Assembly (NCBI GenBank): GCA_012518275.1
Contig: JAAYSS010000015.1
Location: forward strand, 1 to 39,862
Length of the DNA stretch: 39,862 nucleotides
Reading direction: 5' to 3'
From: Bacteroidales bacterium
GTDB taxonomy: Bacteria > Bacteroidota > Bacteroidia > Bacteroidales > Paludibacteraceae
Of this stretch, positions 7,228 through 16,550 are shown one piece after another. A program made the position numbers and the translations under genes. The stretch's first letter is position 1. Every line of letters starts with the position of its first letter. The notes under the pieces are model-generated. The model was not told the DNA's origin. It searched no databases and was given only the letters and a program-made list of their open reading frames with translations.

Positions 7228-9573
7228 ATGAAACGGGAGCAGTTTTTTTTGATTTTCTTGATGGTTATAGTTATTATTTCTTGTAAGAAGGATCCGAAAA
7301 GAGAGCCCAACTTTCCTCTAGATGTTGTATCCGAAGACACCCTACCCGATGACATCATCATATCCGAAGGAATTAATGTGATTCCTAAGACACCTGATGC
7401 AGACAAGGAGTTGACTATTTACTTCAAAGCCGATAAATCATCTCAGTTGTTTGGATATTCTGGTGATGTGTATGTGCATATAGGAGTTGTTTCTGAAGGT
7501 GTCTGGCGTTTTGTCCCGGCGGAGTGGAATCAGAATACTGCGAAATGTAAAATGACTTCCGTTGAAGAAAATGTGTGGAAAATAACTCTTTCACCAAGTG
7601 TGCGTGAATGGTTTAATTCCGATGATGTGCCTGTAAATAAAATCGGCGTAGTAATAAGAAGTGCTGACGGCTCCAAAAAGGGGATTATTGAAGACTCGTT
7701 TATTACTGTCAACGACACTAAATACAAAGGTTTTGAACCTGCAGCTATAATATACAAACCTCTCCCCTCCGGAGTTAAAGAAGGAATTAACATCATCAAT
7801 AGTTCCACTGTTACACTTGTACTTTACGATAAAGATAAAAATGGTTACTACAAGGATTTTGCTCATGTTATCGGTGATTTCAATGATTGGACATTGAGCA
7901 ATGATGAAAAATCACAAATGTTCAGAGATAACGATGCCGGAAGTTGGTGGATTACACTTACCGGATTAGATCCGACAAAAGAATACGCATTTCAATACTA
8001 TGTAGGAAAAAATGGGGGAGAAACAATCCGCTTGGCTGATGCCTATGCTGAGAAAATTCTGGATCCATATAACGATGGATATATTCCCACATCTACCTAT
8101 CCCGAAGAGAAAACCTCTCCAACTAAGGCTATCGGTATTTCTTCTGTTTTTAAAATTCAGTCGGACAACTATACCTGGAAACATCCGAATTTTATTCCTC
8201 CTGCAGCTGACAAACTGGTTATTTATGAATTGTTATTAAGAGATTTTTCACCGTCTGGCGATCTGAAGGGGGCTATGGCAAAATTAAACTACCTCAAAAC
8301 CCTGGGTGTGAATGCTATAGAACTGATGCCCGTGCAGGAGTTTGATGGGAACGACAGCTGGGGGTATAATCCTGCTTTTTTCTTTGCCATGGATAAGGTT
8401 TACGGCACAAAAACCATGTATAAACAGTTTATTGATGCTTGTCACGAACAAGGCATGGCAGTATTTCTTGATGTGGTCTATAATCACGCCACAGGTTCTC
8501 ACCCATTTGCAAAATTATACTGGGACAATACCAACAACAAAACGGCTTCAAACAACCCGTGGTTTAATGTAAATGCACCACATCCTTACAGCGTTTTTCA
8601 TGATTTCAACCATGAATCCCCTTTAGTGCGAAAATTTGTTAAACGTAACATTGATTTTTTATTAAAAGAATATAACATTGATGGTTTCCGTTTTGACTTG
8701 ACCAAAGGATTTACGCAGAAATCATCTACTGAAAGCAGTGCTTCTAATTATGACGCTTCCCGTATTGCTATTTTAAAAGATTATTTCGCACAAGTAAAAG
8801 AGTCTAACCCTAATGCCGTGATGATACTTGAACATTTTTGCGACAAAAAAGAAGAACAGGAACTAACCAATGAAGGAATGTTTGTGTGGGGAAATAAAAA
8901 TCACGCTTATTGTCAATCTGTGATGGGATATAAAGAAGATTCCGGCTTCGATGGAGTGAACGGCTGGACACGTGGCTGGCCAAACAATAGAGTAGTTGGA
9001 TACATGGAAAGCCATGATGAAGAACGGATGCTTTACAAAGCAAAAAATTGGGGGGTGAATATTGTAAAAGGAAACCTTCAAACACAGTTAAAACGCTCTG
9101 CACTGAATACTGCATTTTTCTTGACCATACCTGGTCCAAAAATGATTTGGCAGTTCGGTGAATTGGGCTACGATATTTCCATTGATCAAAACGGTAGAAC
9201 CGGGAGAAAGCCAATTCTTTGGAATTACTACGATGTGCCGGAAAGAAAGGAATTGTACAACACTTACGTGAAAATGAATAAAGTGCGTGAAAGCATTAGT
9301 TCTACGTTTAGTGACAAAGCAAATTGGTCAACAATGGAAATTGGCACTAATAATTGGGATTCGGGAAGACGTATTATCCTAAATTCTTCAACAAAAAAGA
9401 TGGTGGTTCTTGGAAACTTCAAGACTGACACATCTATCACTATTCAAGCCAATTTCCCTAAAACCGGCAATTGGCGTGATGTGATGCCCGACACAATCGT
9501 ATCCGTAACAGATACAAACATGAGCATTGCTATTCCGCCTCATGGCTTTAGGGTGTTTACCTTGATGGAATAA
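7228..9573 (+). CDS. GH13 alpha-amylase family lipoprotein
   Basis: The product (781 residues) is a starch/alpha-glucan hydrolase. The ATG at 7228 gives a lipoprotein signal with lipobox VIISC; the longer reading from 7120 has no signal and is rejected. After the Cys come two beta-domains: residues about 35-170 (a domain common at the front of Bacteroidota amylases) and about 185-290 (CBM48/E-set-like, with GDFNDW). The GH13 barrel follows, with all four conserved regions: DVVYNH (near residue 412), GFRFDL with nucleophile D490, ILEHF with acid/base E535, and MESHDEE with D597. The C-terminus is an all-beta domain. Lipidation suggests the outer membrane, perhaps the cell surface. No SusC/SusD genes are nearby, so it is not part of a visible Sus locus. 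Confidence 0.92.
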   Translation: MKREQFFLIFLMVIVIISCKKDPKREPNFPLDVVSEDTLPDDIIISEGINVIPKTPDADKELTIYFKADKSSQLFGYSGDVYVHIGVVSEGVWRFVPAEWNQNTAKCKMTSVEENVWKITLSPSVREWFNSDDVPVNKIGVVIRSADGSKKGIIEDSFITVNDTKYKGFEPAAIIYKPLPSGVKEGINIINSSTVTLVLYDKDKNGYYKDFAHVIGDFNDWTLSNDEKSQMFRDNDAGSWWITLTGLDPTKEYAFQYYVGKNGGETIRLADAYAEKILDPYNDGYIPTSTYPEEKTSPTKAIGISSVFKIQSDNYTWKHPNFIPPAADKLVIYELLLRDFSPSGDLKGAMAKLNYLKTLGVNAIELMPVQEFDGNDSWGYNPAFFFAMDKVYGTKTMYKQFIDACHEQGMAVFLDVVYNHATGSHPFAKLYWDNTNNKTASNNPWFNVNAPHPYSVFHDFNHESPLVRKFVKRNIDFLLKEYNIDGFRFDLTKGFTQKSSTESSASNYDASRIAILKDYFAQVKESNPNAVMILEHFCDKKEEQELTNEGMFVWGNKNHAYCQSVMGYKEDSGFDGVNGWTRGWPNNRVVGYMESHDEERMLYKAKNWGVNIVKGNLQTQLKRSALNTAFFLTIPGPKMIWQFGELGYDISIDQNGRTGRKPILWNYYDVPERKELYNTYVKMNKVRESISSTFSDKANWSTMEIGTNNWDSGRRIILNSSTKKMVVLGNFKTDTSITIQANFPKTGNWRDVMPDTIVSVTDTNMSIAIPPHGFRVFTLME

Positions 9574-9587
9574 CAATTTTTTGTTAT
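9570..9587 (+). terminator. possible terminator of the amylase gene
   Basis: The perfect arms ataacaa and ttgttat flank four T residues and overlap the stop codon. The following cattttctta is only partly T-rich, so this is a weak terminator. The convergent tyrA ends only 26 bases further on. Confidence 0.4.
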
Positions 9588-9613
9588 CATTTTCTTAGTG
9601 TAAACAGGTTTTT

Positions 9614-10387
9614 CTACTCGATGTTCTTTCTAACTTTACTTAAAAAACGCAGCATACTCTCTGTATCTCTGTTTTCTATTATCTCTAATAGTTTCTTTAG
9701 TTCGTCGCGAATATTTTTCACTTGCTCAGGGGTGTAAGGATTAAAAAGTATTTCCGAAAGCAAGAAATCATCTTCCGAAAGCAACCCTTTGGCAATATCC
9801 ATATGGCGTTTGAAAGTTGTTCCCGGTGCATCTTGGTGTTTCATTACTGATGCAAAAACCAGTGTGGAAGCAAAGGGAATGGAAAGTGAATAGGCTATGG
9901 TTTCATCGTGTTCATCAAATGTGTATTCAAAGATTTTCAGCCTAAGCGAATTATACAAATCTTTAAAAAAAGCCTTTCCCATGTGATCGGATTCAGAGAT
10001 AATAATAGCACTCTGGGTGCTTAGATTATCGAGTGTGGCAAATGTAGGTCCGAACATCGGATGGGTAGAAACATAGCGTCTGCCACATTGCTCATAGTAA
10101 TCTTGAAGTCCGGTTTTTACCGAAGCAATGTCTGAAATAATACAACTTTTTGGAGTAAGTGGAAGTACTTTTTCAAAAGCATCAATGGTGTTTTTTAACG
10201 TAACACAATTGATAAGCAATTCAGGTTCAAATTCTTTTATCTCTTCCAGCTGTGTGAGCCTAAGCGTATTGAAGACAAAGCGTAGTTTTTTGGGGTCGGT
10301 ATCATAGAGTGCCACTTCATGCTGAATACAAAGCACATCGGTCAAGAAGGTTCCCATTTTCCCGGCGCCCATGATTAGAATTTTCAT
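9614..10387 (-). CDS. tyrA: prephenate dehydrogenase
   Basis: The product (257 residues) oxidises prephenate to 4-hydroxyphenylpyruvate for tyrosine synthesis. A Rossmann NAD(P)-binding motif, GAGKMG, is at residues 7-12; SDIASVKTGL and the THPMFGPT motif with the catalytic His are typical, and the helical dimer domain follows. It is short for TyrA and has no chorismate mutase or ACT domain, as in several Bacteroidota. Other aroH/pheA-type genes are not next to it. A good promoter lies at 10409-10439. Confidence 0.88.
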   Translation of the reverse strand: MKILIMGAGKMGTFLTDVLCIQHEVALYDTDPKKLRFVFNTLRLTQLEEIKEFEPELLINCVTLKNTIDAFEKVLPLTPKSCIISDIASVKTGLQDYYEQCGRRYVSTHPMFGPTFATLDNLSTQSAIIISESDHMGKAFFKDLYNSLRLKIFEYTFDEHDETIAYSLSIPFASTLVFASVMKHQDAPGTTFKRHMDIAKGLLSEDDFLLSEILFNPYTPEQVKNIRDELKKLLEIIENRDTESMLRFLSKVRKNIE

Positions 10388-10408
10388 CTTTTTCTGTTTT
10401 TAAGACTG

Positions 10409-10439
10409 CAAAATTACATGAAAATTTCCCTATTTCCAA
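10409..10439 (-). promoter_or_regulatory. Bacteroidota-type promoter of tyrA
   Basis: Read leftward, TTG (10437-10439) is followed after 20 bases by TAATTTTG (10409-10416), a full TAnnTTTG match. The expected start is about 15 bases before the tyrA ATG. Confidence 0.65.
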
Positions 10440-10484
10440 GTGTGAACAGTGAAAATAAAGACTTTGGCAAAGTCTTTTCACATA

Positions 10485-11012
10485 TCATTCCATTTTAAAT
10501 ATAATTGGCAAATAACACAATGATCTAACCGACTTTCCTTCCACTCTTCCCGGAATCCACTTAGGCATCAGCTTGATAACTCTTACCGCTTCATTGTCTA
10601 AAAGTTCGTGCACTCCACGTACAACTTTGATATTTGTAATTGAGCCATCTATCTCAACTACAAAACTGCAAATAACTTTACCTCCGATACAAGCATCAAT
10701 CATACTTTCCGGATACAATAAATTTTTAGCTAAAAATTCAAACATAGTTGTTTCACCACCCGGAAAAGAAGGTGAAATTTCTGCAACTTCAAAAATTGTA
10801 TCATTGCTATTCGGGAATTGATACCAATTTTTTAATCCGTTTTGTGAAGAATCTACTGGAGGATCTGAAAGTATAATTGAATCTTGTTGCTCAACATTTT
10901 CAATAATATTTTTTTCATTTTGATTATCTAAAACAGTCTTTTCTGTAGCTCTCTTACATCCAATCACTCCTTTTATCAATAATCCACAAATAATTATTAT
11001 AATTTTTTTCAT
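10485..11012 (-). CDS. TonB C-terminal domain lipoprotein
   Basis: The product (175 residues) ends in a TonB C-terminal domain (about residues 85-175: FPGGETTMFEF near its start, MPKWIPGRVEGK near its end). Unlike normal TonB it has no N-terminal signal anchor and no Pro-rich spacer; instead residues 1-19 form a lipoprotein signal with lipobox VIGC (C19). The start at 11012 is chosen for this signal; the frame is open to 11063. It lies 67 bases behind the full-length TonB gene and probably arose from it by duplication. A lipidated TonB domain cannot transduce energy in the usual way, so its role is uncertain. Confidence 0.8.
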   Translation of the reverse strand: MKKIIIIICGLLIKGVIGCKRATEKTVLDNQNEKNIIENVEQQDSIILSDPPVDSSQNGLKNWYQFPNSNDTIFEVAEISPSFPGGETTMFEFLAKNLLYPESMIDACIGGKVICSFVVEIDGSITNIKVVRGVHELLDNEAVRVIKLMPKWIPGRVEGKSVRSLCYLPIIFKME

Positions 11013-11079
11013 CAGATTTATAAATGTTAATTTCAACTTTGCCAAACTATAAAAATTTGGCAAAGTTTTAACTCTATCA

Positions 11080-11925
11080 CTATTGTAACTTAAACTGCAC
11101 TGGTAAGGTATATCTTACTTTCACTGCATTTCCACCTTGCTTGCCGGGTATCCACCGAGGCATTGCTTTTATCACGCGTAAAGCTTCCTGATCCAGGCTC
11201 GAATCTACACCTCGGAGTATCTCTACCTCTTCAATTTCACCGTTTCTACCAACCACAAACTGCATGACAACTCTGCCTTGAATATTATTTTCCTGAGCTA
11301 TTACAGGGTAATTAATATTCTTACTAAGCCACTCATACATAGCAGATTCACCTCCTGGAAAAGACGGAGCTTGCTCCACAATAGCGATCGTATAAATCGT
11401 TTCATCCACCACCGGCTCTGTGTCTTGTATAATTACCTTGTGTTTGATTAAATCGGCCGGATCAACACCAAAATCATCCGTACGTCCATCTTTGTTGTCA
11501 ATAATTGAAATAATGGCATCTTTTGCTTTTACCACTTCATCCATCGACTTCATTTCCTGCTCTTTGCTTACCAATACATCCTTTTCTATTTTGGGAGCCT
11601 GATAAGAAATAGTTTTAGCCAATTCCACGGTCGGCGGCGCCACTACACGGTGTTCAATGACTTCGTCCGGTGGCGGTGGAGTAAGATCTACTTTAGTCAT
11701 AACTAATGCATCGTCATAATTATTTCCAGTGTTTGTATCATTTACTTTCTTGACCATAATTGCTAAAAAAACTCCCGCAACCACTAATGTCATAGAAAGT
11801 ACAAAAGCGAAAAGGTGTCGTTTGGAAGACTGCCGACGAAGCACATAAGCTCCGTAGTTCTGATTCCTCCCTTCAAAAATGAGATCAAGCCATTTTTGGG
11901 ACATTAAATCTACACTCTTTGCCAT
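11080..11925 (-). CDS. tonB: energy transducer TonB
   Basis: The product (281 residues) should link the inner-membrane ExbB-ExbD motor to outer-membrane TonB-dependent transporters. It has a cytoplasmic N-terminus of Bacteroidota type (WLDLIFEGRNQNYGAYVLRR), one membrane helix at about 38-58, a short Pro-rich segment (TPPPPDEV), a charged spacer, and a TonB C-terminal domain from FPGGESAMYEWLSKN to RYTLPVQFKLQ. The ATG at 11925 is chosen because it gives this conserved N-terminus; the frame runs on to 11985. exbB and exbD are not in the window. A promoter is seen at 11998-12028. Confidence 0.9.
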   Translation of the reverse strand: MAKSVDLMSQKWLDLIFEGRNQNYGAYVLRRQSSKRHLFAFVLSMTLVVAGVFLAIMVKKVNDTNTGNNYDDALVMTKVDLTPPPPDEVIEHRVVAPPTVELAKTISYQAPKIEKDVLVSKEQEMKSMDEVVKAKDAIISIIDNKDGRTDDFGVDPADLIKHKVIIQDTEPVVDETIYTIAIVEQAPSFPGGESAMYEWLSKNINYPVIAQENNIQGRVVMQFVVGRNGEIEEVEILRGVDSSLDQEALRVIKAMPRWIPGKQGGNAVKVRYTLPVQFKLQ

Positions 11926-11997
11926 TTTTAAATTTTTAATTGAATTAATACTAATGTTTAATTTACACAAACTCAGTGCACTCATTTATGTACATTA

Positions 11998-12028
11998 CAA
12001 ATCTAAGGCAAAAAAGAAGCGAATGCAA
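11998..12028 (-). promoter_or_regulatory. Bacteroidota-type promoter of tonB
   Basis: Read leftward, TTG (12026-12028) is followed after 20 bases by TAGATTTG (11998-12005). The TTG lies within the stem of the terminator of the upstream gene (12018-12044), so the two signals overlap. Confidence 0.65.
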
Positions 12029-12044
12029 TAGTTTTGCATCCGCT
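12018..12044 (-). terminator. terminator of the TPR regulator gene
   Basis: An 11-base-pair stem with one G-U pair (12018-12028 with 12034-12044, loop of 5) is followed leftward by tcttttttg. It lies about 95 bases behind the stop codon at 12139. Confidence 0.75.
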
Positions 12045-12138
12045 CACGAAAAATTAACGGCCTAAACAGGATAAATTATTGATTATAAGTAAATTAATAA
12101 AAACAAATTAACGGTGAGTTTACTTGAAAATGTAGTGT

Positions 12139-13875
12139 TTACTCTTCAACATCTCCCATTTCTTCCAAAATTTTCACATTATTTTCTATCATCTTCTTTT
12201 TTAATTTCGATTTTCGGACCCGAATACTTTCTACGGATGTGTTCAGCAGTGTAGCCATCTGTTGATTATCGGCTCCGGTGGCGATAAACGCCATCATCAT
12301 TTTTTCACTTTCGTTAAAAAGTTGACTCTCATCGATATTAATCCCGGTCAAATTGGCAAAGAGCTCATCACTAAGAAGTTCGGTATCGGTTATTTTTGTT
12401 GTTTGAATGAAATTTTTGTATTCTTTCTCAATTTTTTCTAATAATCCGGGATTTTTTGTGATGTAAAAATTACTTTGTAAATCCAATAAAAAGTTTTTAA
12501 TATCTAAGTTTCGTTGCGAAATTTGCCGATATATAGGTATAACAAATTGTTTTTCAACTAATTTACGTTCTGTTAATTGTTTATCCAACTGGAATTGTTT
12601 TTCCTTTTCCAACGCAATCTGCTTTTCTTGTTCTAATATTTTTATTTCTTGCAAAGCCATTTTTTCTCTTTCGCGTTGTGTTTTTATTCGATATCTGTAA
12701 AGCAAATAGCCTAAAAATAAAAACAATGCAGCTCCTCCAAGTAGCAATCTTAGCCTTAAATTACTATTTTTCAACTTCATAGCTCTATTCTCAGCGGATG
12801 CTACATCATATTTACGTTCCAACTCTAAAATTTGTGTGTTTAGCTGTTGGTTAATAGCACGATTTTGTAGCCGATAAACTTCTTTGTAATAATCAGCACT
12901 TTTCTCTAAATCTTGTTGCAAAGAAGCTATTTCAGCTACATTCAGATAATAGTGATAATTCAGATAGTACGTAGTATCAACAATGCTTTTCACAGCTTTT
13001 TCACCATAATAAAGCGCACTATCTAACTTCCCAAGGTATCTGTAGCTATCCGATATACGATAATAATCGGCAAGCAATGCAACAGAATCATTCCTTTTCA
13101 AATCTTGAGCCATCAGTTCATAATCCAATTTCAGTGCATTCCGATAGTTCTTTCGGCTGTTGTAAAAAGCAGATTCCGCATTTTTAACATCTCTAACTTG
13201 CTCCTTTGACGATAAACGAAAATCTTGCAATGACTCCAGCAATGACCGAGCTGTATTGAAATCCATTGCTTTCATCCTATTCCAATAAAAGTCGCGGTAT
13301 GTTTTGAAAAGCGCTGTGCTGTCCTGCATTTTTTCAGCCAACATAAGAGCTGACTTAAAATAATTATGGGAAGTAGTAATATTATTGTTCTGATTATGAA
13401 TTAATCCAAGGTAGTAATTTCCCAGCTGACTTGTTTCTAAATCCAGCACATTCATTTCTAAATTCATATCAATCGCCTGTTTTATAGGCAAGTAAGCATT
13501 GCCATCAGACACACCGTTATGAAAACGAATAATTCCTTGATAAATTAGTGCACGTAAATAATTCTGCGAAAGGTAATTAGGTTGTTTTGAAAACTCAGCA
13601 ACCGATAAATTTATCAGGCTGTCTGAATTTATTTTGTACCCAAAATTGTAAGCTGAGATATTGACCAGAAGACCTGCATATGCCAATTTGTAAGGTGACG
13701 TATATTCCTGCAAAAGTTTTTCAGCCCTATTAAAAACATATCGGGGATATTTTGACACTATGCTGTCAAGCTCTTCTAATTCACCATAAGATGCTACTGG
13801 CTGATTGCATCCGACTTGTACAACGAATAACATTGCAAACAAGACCGACAACAAATATTCTGAGTAAAATTTCAT
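12139..13875 (-). CDS. membrane-anchored TPR protein with C-terminal LuxR-like HTH
   Basis: The product (578 residues from the ATG at 13875) starts with a lipoprotein-like signal ending in VQVGC (C23), chosen over the longer frame to 13935. Residues about 30-370 hold degenerate TPR units. One membrane helix follows (LLLGGAALFLFLGYLLYRY), then a long Glu/Lys/Gln-rich coiled coil, and a C-terminal HTH region (ESEKMMMAFIATGADNQQMATLLNTS and VRKSKLKKKM) resembling LuxR-type DNA-binding domains. This layout is common in Bacteroidota regulators, where a periplasmic sensor is tied to a cytoplasmic DNA-binding tail. A lipid anchor and a membrane helix together would be odd, so the N-terminus may be a plain signal peptide. 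It starts 7 bases behind the DUF5686 gene, with which it is probably co-transcribed. Confidence 0.8.
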   Translation of the reverse strand: MKFYSEYLLSVLFAMLFVVQVGCNQPVASYGELEELDSIVSKYPRYVFNRAEKLLQEYTSPYKLAYAGLLVNISAYNFGYKINSDSLINLSVAEFSKQPNYLSQNYLRALIYQGIIRFHNGVSDGNAYLPIKQAIDMNLEMNVLDLETSQLGNYYLGLIHNQNNNITTSHNYFKSALMLAEKMQDSTALFKTYRDFYWNRMKAMDFNTARSLLESLQDFRLSSKEQVRDVKNAESAFYNSRKNYRNALKLDYELMAQDLKRNDSVALLADYYRISDSYRYLGKLDSALYYGEKAVKSIVDTTYYLNYHYYLNVAEIASLQQDLEKSADYYKEVYRLQNRAINQQLNTQILELERKYDVASAENRAMKLKNSNLRLRLLLGGAALFLFLGYLLYRYRIKTQREREKMALQEIKILEQEKQIALEKEKQFQLDKQLTERKLVEKQFVIPIYRQISQRNLDIKNFLLDLQSNFYITKNPGLLEKIEKEYKNFIQTTKITDTELLSDELFANLTGINIDESQLFNESEKMMMAFIATGADNQQMATLLNTSVESIRVRKSKLKKKMIENNVKILEEMGDVEE

Positions 13876-13882
13876 AATAGAA

Positions 13883-15997
13883 CTACAATAAGAATACAGC
13901 ATTACCACCGATATTGAAGAATTTAAATCCATCAAACGCTACAAAGAATGCTGCATTCAAAAATCGGTTTCCAATCCCGTATCCAACTTCCGTGAAAGAT
14001 GTTTTTGTCGGTAGATAAAGTTGACTAACATACAATCGCTCACGGGCTACCCCTCTCGACAAAAAAGGCAACCGAGTGAGTGCAAAATTTGGGGTTTCGT
14101 ACATGATGTGTGCTTGGGCATACATATGCGATGAATTGTAGGTTACATACGGCAAGATGTTGAACCCTCCACCAATCCCGTCTCCCCAAGTTTCAGGAAA
14201 ATAATTCTTGGCGAAAAAAGTAAAATCATTGAAATACTCGTCTTTCTGATTGGCGAAAAAACCAAATCCTGCATGGTAATTCAGCTTACGCATTAAATCA
14301 AAACGAATATTCTGATTAATGTCAAATTCCAACTTGCTATAAGATGAATTTCCGCGCAAAACATTTTTCAGACTTTGGGCATATTCCACCTTGAAAGTCG
14401 GATAATCCGCCCTTACATAAACTTTCTGAAAACCATCTGTAACGTAATACTGCCCAAGCGTCCAAGAGATACTGATTTTTGGAACAAAATGATATTGAAC
14501 ATTCATCGGCATGCTTAACACCGGCAATTCTAAACTCGAACTAATCGGATCTCGAATGTGATAATCAATTCCGGTACCAAGCTGAAATCCATTATCAAGC
14601 TCAATGCTGTTGTAGATTTTGAAATAATAATCTCGATACCGCGCCCGAGTCAAATCTATGTTGCTAATCAAACTATCTTGCAAAAGATTCAGGAAGCGGG
14701 AGCTGTACGTCGGGTTTCCACGACCGGCGGCAAGGGACACATAACCCAATTTCAGCGGTTCGTAATTCCACACACTCGACAATTCATATTGTAGTTGCTT
14801 GCTTTTGAAAAGATAACCGGCAAAAGCATTTACCTTGATGCTTTGTTGACGGTCAAGGTCAAAATTGAGATTGAAAGACTGTTTATAACCTAACCCGTCA
14901 TAAGTGGAATATCCAATCATCGATGGATTCAGTAAACCACTAAAGCTAAATGTTGTTGATTTATGCTTGTAGCGGGTGTTCATTACCATATTTTTGGCAA
15001 TTTCAAGCGCCACTTTCGGACCTTTTGCCGTGTCCGAAGGCTGTTTTTTAGCTCGTGACTCAGCTTCTTTCAGCTTGTGATTTCCAATTATCAAAGTTTC
15101 ATATCCTGTCAAAGGGAATGTCCTTAATTGATCCCAAAGCACAGAATCATTATTTAACGGAACAGAGTCAAGTTTTACTCGGTAAACAGGTCCCAGATGA
15201 TACATTTTTTTTGTGCTAATTGTATCATTAAATTGTATGTCTGTGTAGGATAAATCTGCTGTAAATCGGTTCAGCACATGATTTCCCAAATACTTATACG
15301 ATTGATAGATATAAAATTTTTCAGGAAGTAGTTGATTGAGTGTATCCCTACCCATTTGAATATCAAAAGTAAGCGTAAAAAACAAATCGTTTGCTTTTCC
15401 ATTAAATTCAACTACGCGCCATGTTTTATCTTCCACCCTAAAAAAACCTTCCAAGAGCTGTGGGTTCTTGTACTTAGATTTATAGCCAACGGTATAAAGC
15501 TTGTGCCCTGACTTTTCACTCACAGAAGCTAAGATATATTCGTAATAATTGGAATTTTTTTTTCGTAAAGGAAGATAAAAACTCTCGCCGGGTGCGGACT
15601 CTTCATACACATTCATACTAAAAAACTTGAGCGGAAGCAGCGCAATATCACTTTTTTTGGTCAAAGTTCCGGTTACATAGTTCACATTTTGGTGGTAGGT
15701 GTTGGGTGCTTCAAACTTTATTTTACTTACCGTTTCAACAACAGCTTCATCGTTTTTTACATCGTGAAGTACGAAGTTCGGGATGGCGTTAGAGTATCGG
15801 TAAAGAAAATTTTTCTTTTTGGTCTCTACTAATGCACGCATATAAACATTTGCATTGTACGATTTTATTTTTTGGCTATAAATTTCTGAAGACTCAAAAA
15901 CGTGAGTCAAGACGGAATCAAGCTCAGCCGCATCCGATGCATACATCGGACAAAACGCCAAAACTAAAAACAATATGATTAACCAACGATGTTGCAT
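13883..15997 (-). CDS. DUF5686 family outer-membrane protein
   Basis: The product (704 residues) has a cleavable signal peptide (about residues 1-20), then an N-terminal domain with SYNANVYMRALVETKKKNFLYR, and a C-terminal half of alternating polar and hydrophobic strands typical of a beta-barrel. It ends in a hydrophobic strand (IGGNAVFLL), as expected for BAM insertion. The pattern matches the DUF5686 proteins of Bacteroidota, often also annotated as carboxypeptidase-like because of relatives with an N-terminal CarboxypepD domain; that domain is absent here. The function of the family is unknown. It is followed after 7 bases by the regulator gene. Confidence 0.75.
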   Translation of the reverse strand: MQHRWLIILFLVLAFCPMYASDAAELDSVLTHVFESSEIYSQKIKSYNANVYMRALVETKKKNFLYRYSNAIPNFVLHDVKNDEAVVETVSKIKFEAPNTYHQNVNYVTGTLTKKSDIALLPLKFFSMNVYEESAPGESFYLPLRKKNSNYYEYILASVSEKSGHKLYTVGYKSKYKNPQLLEGFFRVEDKTWRVVEFNGKANDLFFTLTFDIQMGRDTLNQLLPEKFYIYQSYKYLGNHVLNRFTADLSYTDIQFNDTISTKKMYHLGPVYRVKLDSVPLNNDSVLWDQLRTFPLTGYETLIIGNHKLKEAESRAKKQPSDTAKGPKVALEIAKNMVMNTRYKHKSTTFSFSGLLNPSMIGYSTYDGLGYKQSFNLNFDLDRQQSIKVNAFAGYLFKSKQLQYELSSVWNYEPLKLGYVSLAAGRGNPTYSSRFLNLLQDSLISNIDLTRARYRDYYFKIYNSIELDNGFQLGTGIDYHIRDPISSSLELPVLSMPMNVQYHFVPKISISWTLGQYYVTDGFQKVYVRADYPTFKVEYAQSLKNVLRGNSSYSKLEFDINQNIRFDLMRKLNYHAGFGFFANQKDEYFNDFTFFAKNYFPETWGDGIGGGFNILPYVTYNSSHMYAQAHIMYETPNFALTRLPFLSRGVARERLYVSQLYLPTKTSFTEVGYGIGNRFLNAAFFVAFDGFKFFNIGGNAVFLL

Positions 15998-16087
15998 ATA
16001 ATTGAATGCAATAATACTATTTTTTAACTAACAGCCAATTAAGGCTTTAGAATGTGTGATTGCAACTTTTTATAAAAATCAGTGCGT

Positions 16088-16438
16088 TTATTTTCGCAGA
16101 ATTTTTTCCATCGATTTTCCTTTGGCAAGTTCATCTACCAATTTATCCAAGTATCGGATTTTCTGCATCAATTCATCTTCTATCTCTTCCACGCGATAGC
16201 CACAAATAACTCCGGAAATTTTGGACGCATTCGGATTCAACATGGGAGCTTCATCAAAAAATGTTTCAAAGTCAGCATTCACGTCAAGCTGATGTTGAAA
16301 AGATGCTTCGTTGTAACCGGTCAGCCAAAAAATTATGGAATCCAATTCTGCCTTGGTGCGTCCCTTTTTCTCCACTTTTTGAATGTAAAGCGGATAAACA
16401 CTTGCGAAAGACATTTTGAAGATTTTAGTATTTGTCAT
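16088..16438 (-). CDS. DUF2200 family protein
   Basis: The product (116 residues) starts MTNTKIFKMSFASVYPLY and contains KKGRTKAELDSIIFWLTGY, the signature of DUF2200, a small cytoplasmic family of unknown function found in many bacteria. The ATG at 16438 is chosen because it gives this family N-terminus; the frame extends to 16504 without support. The length is normal. It stands alone between the KAS III-like gene and the DUF5686 gene. Confidence 0.85.
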   Translation of the reverse strand: MTNTKIFKMSFASVYPLYIQKVEKKGRTKAELDSIIFWLTGYNEASFQHQLDVNADFETFFDEAPMLNPNASKISGVICGYRVEEIEDELMQKIRYLDKLVDELAKGKSMEKILRK

Positions 16439-16491
16439 ATGCTGTGTTTTTTCAAAATAAACATTCAAATATAGGCATTTTATTGAACAAA

Positions 16492-16520
16492 AAGAGTAAA
16501 CCAACTTGTGATTTACTCTT
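16492..16520 (-). terminator. terminator of the KAS III-like gene
   Basis: A perfect 9-base stem (aagagtaaa / tttactctt) with an 11-base loop is followed leftward by tttttgttc. It lies 31 bases after the stop codon at 16551. Confidence 0.75.
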
Positions 16521-16550
16521 GTTCTATCCTAAAAATCTGGAAATAATCTT

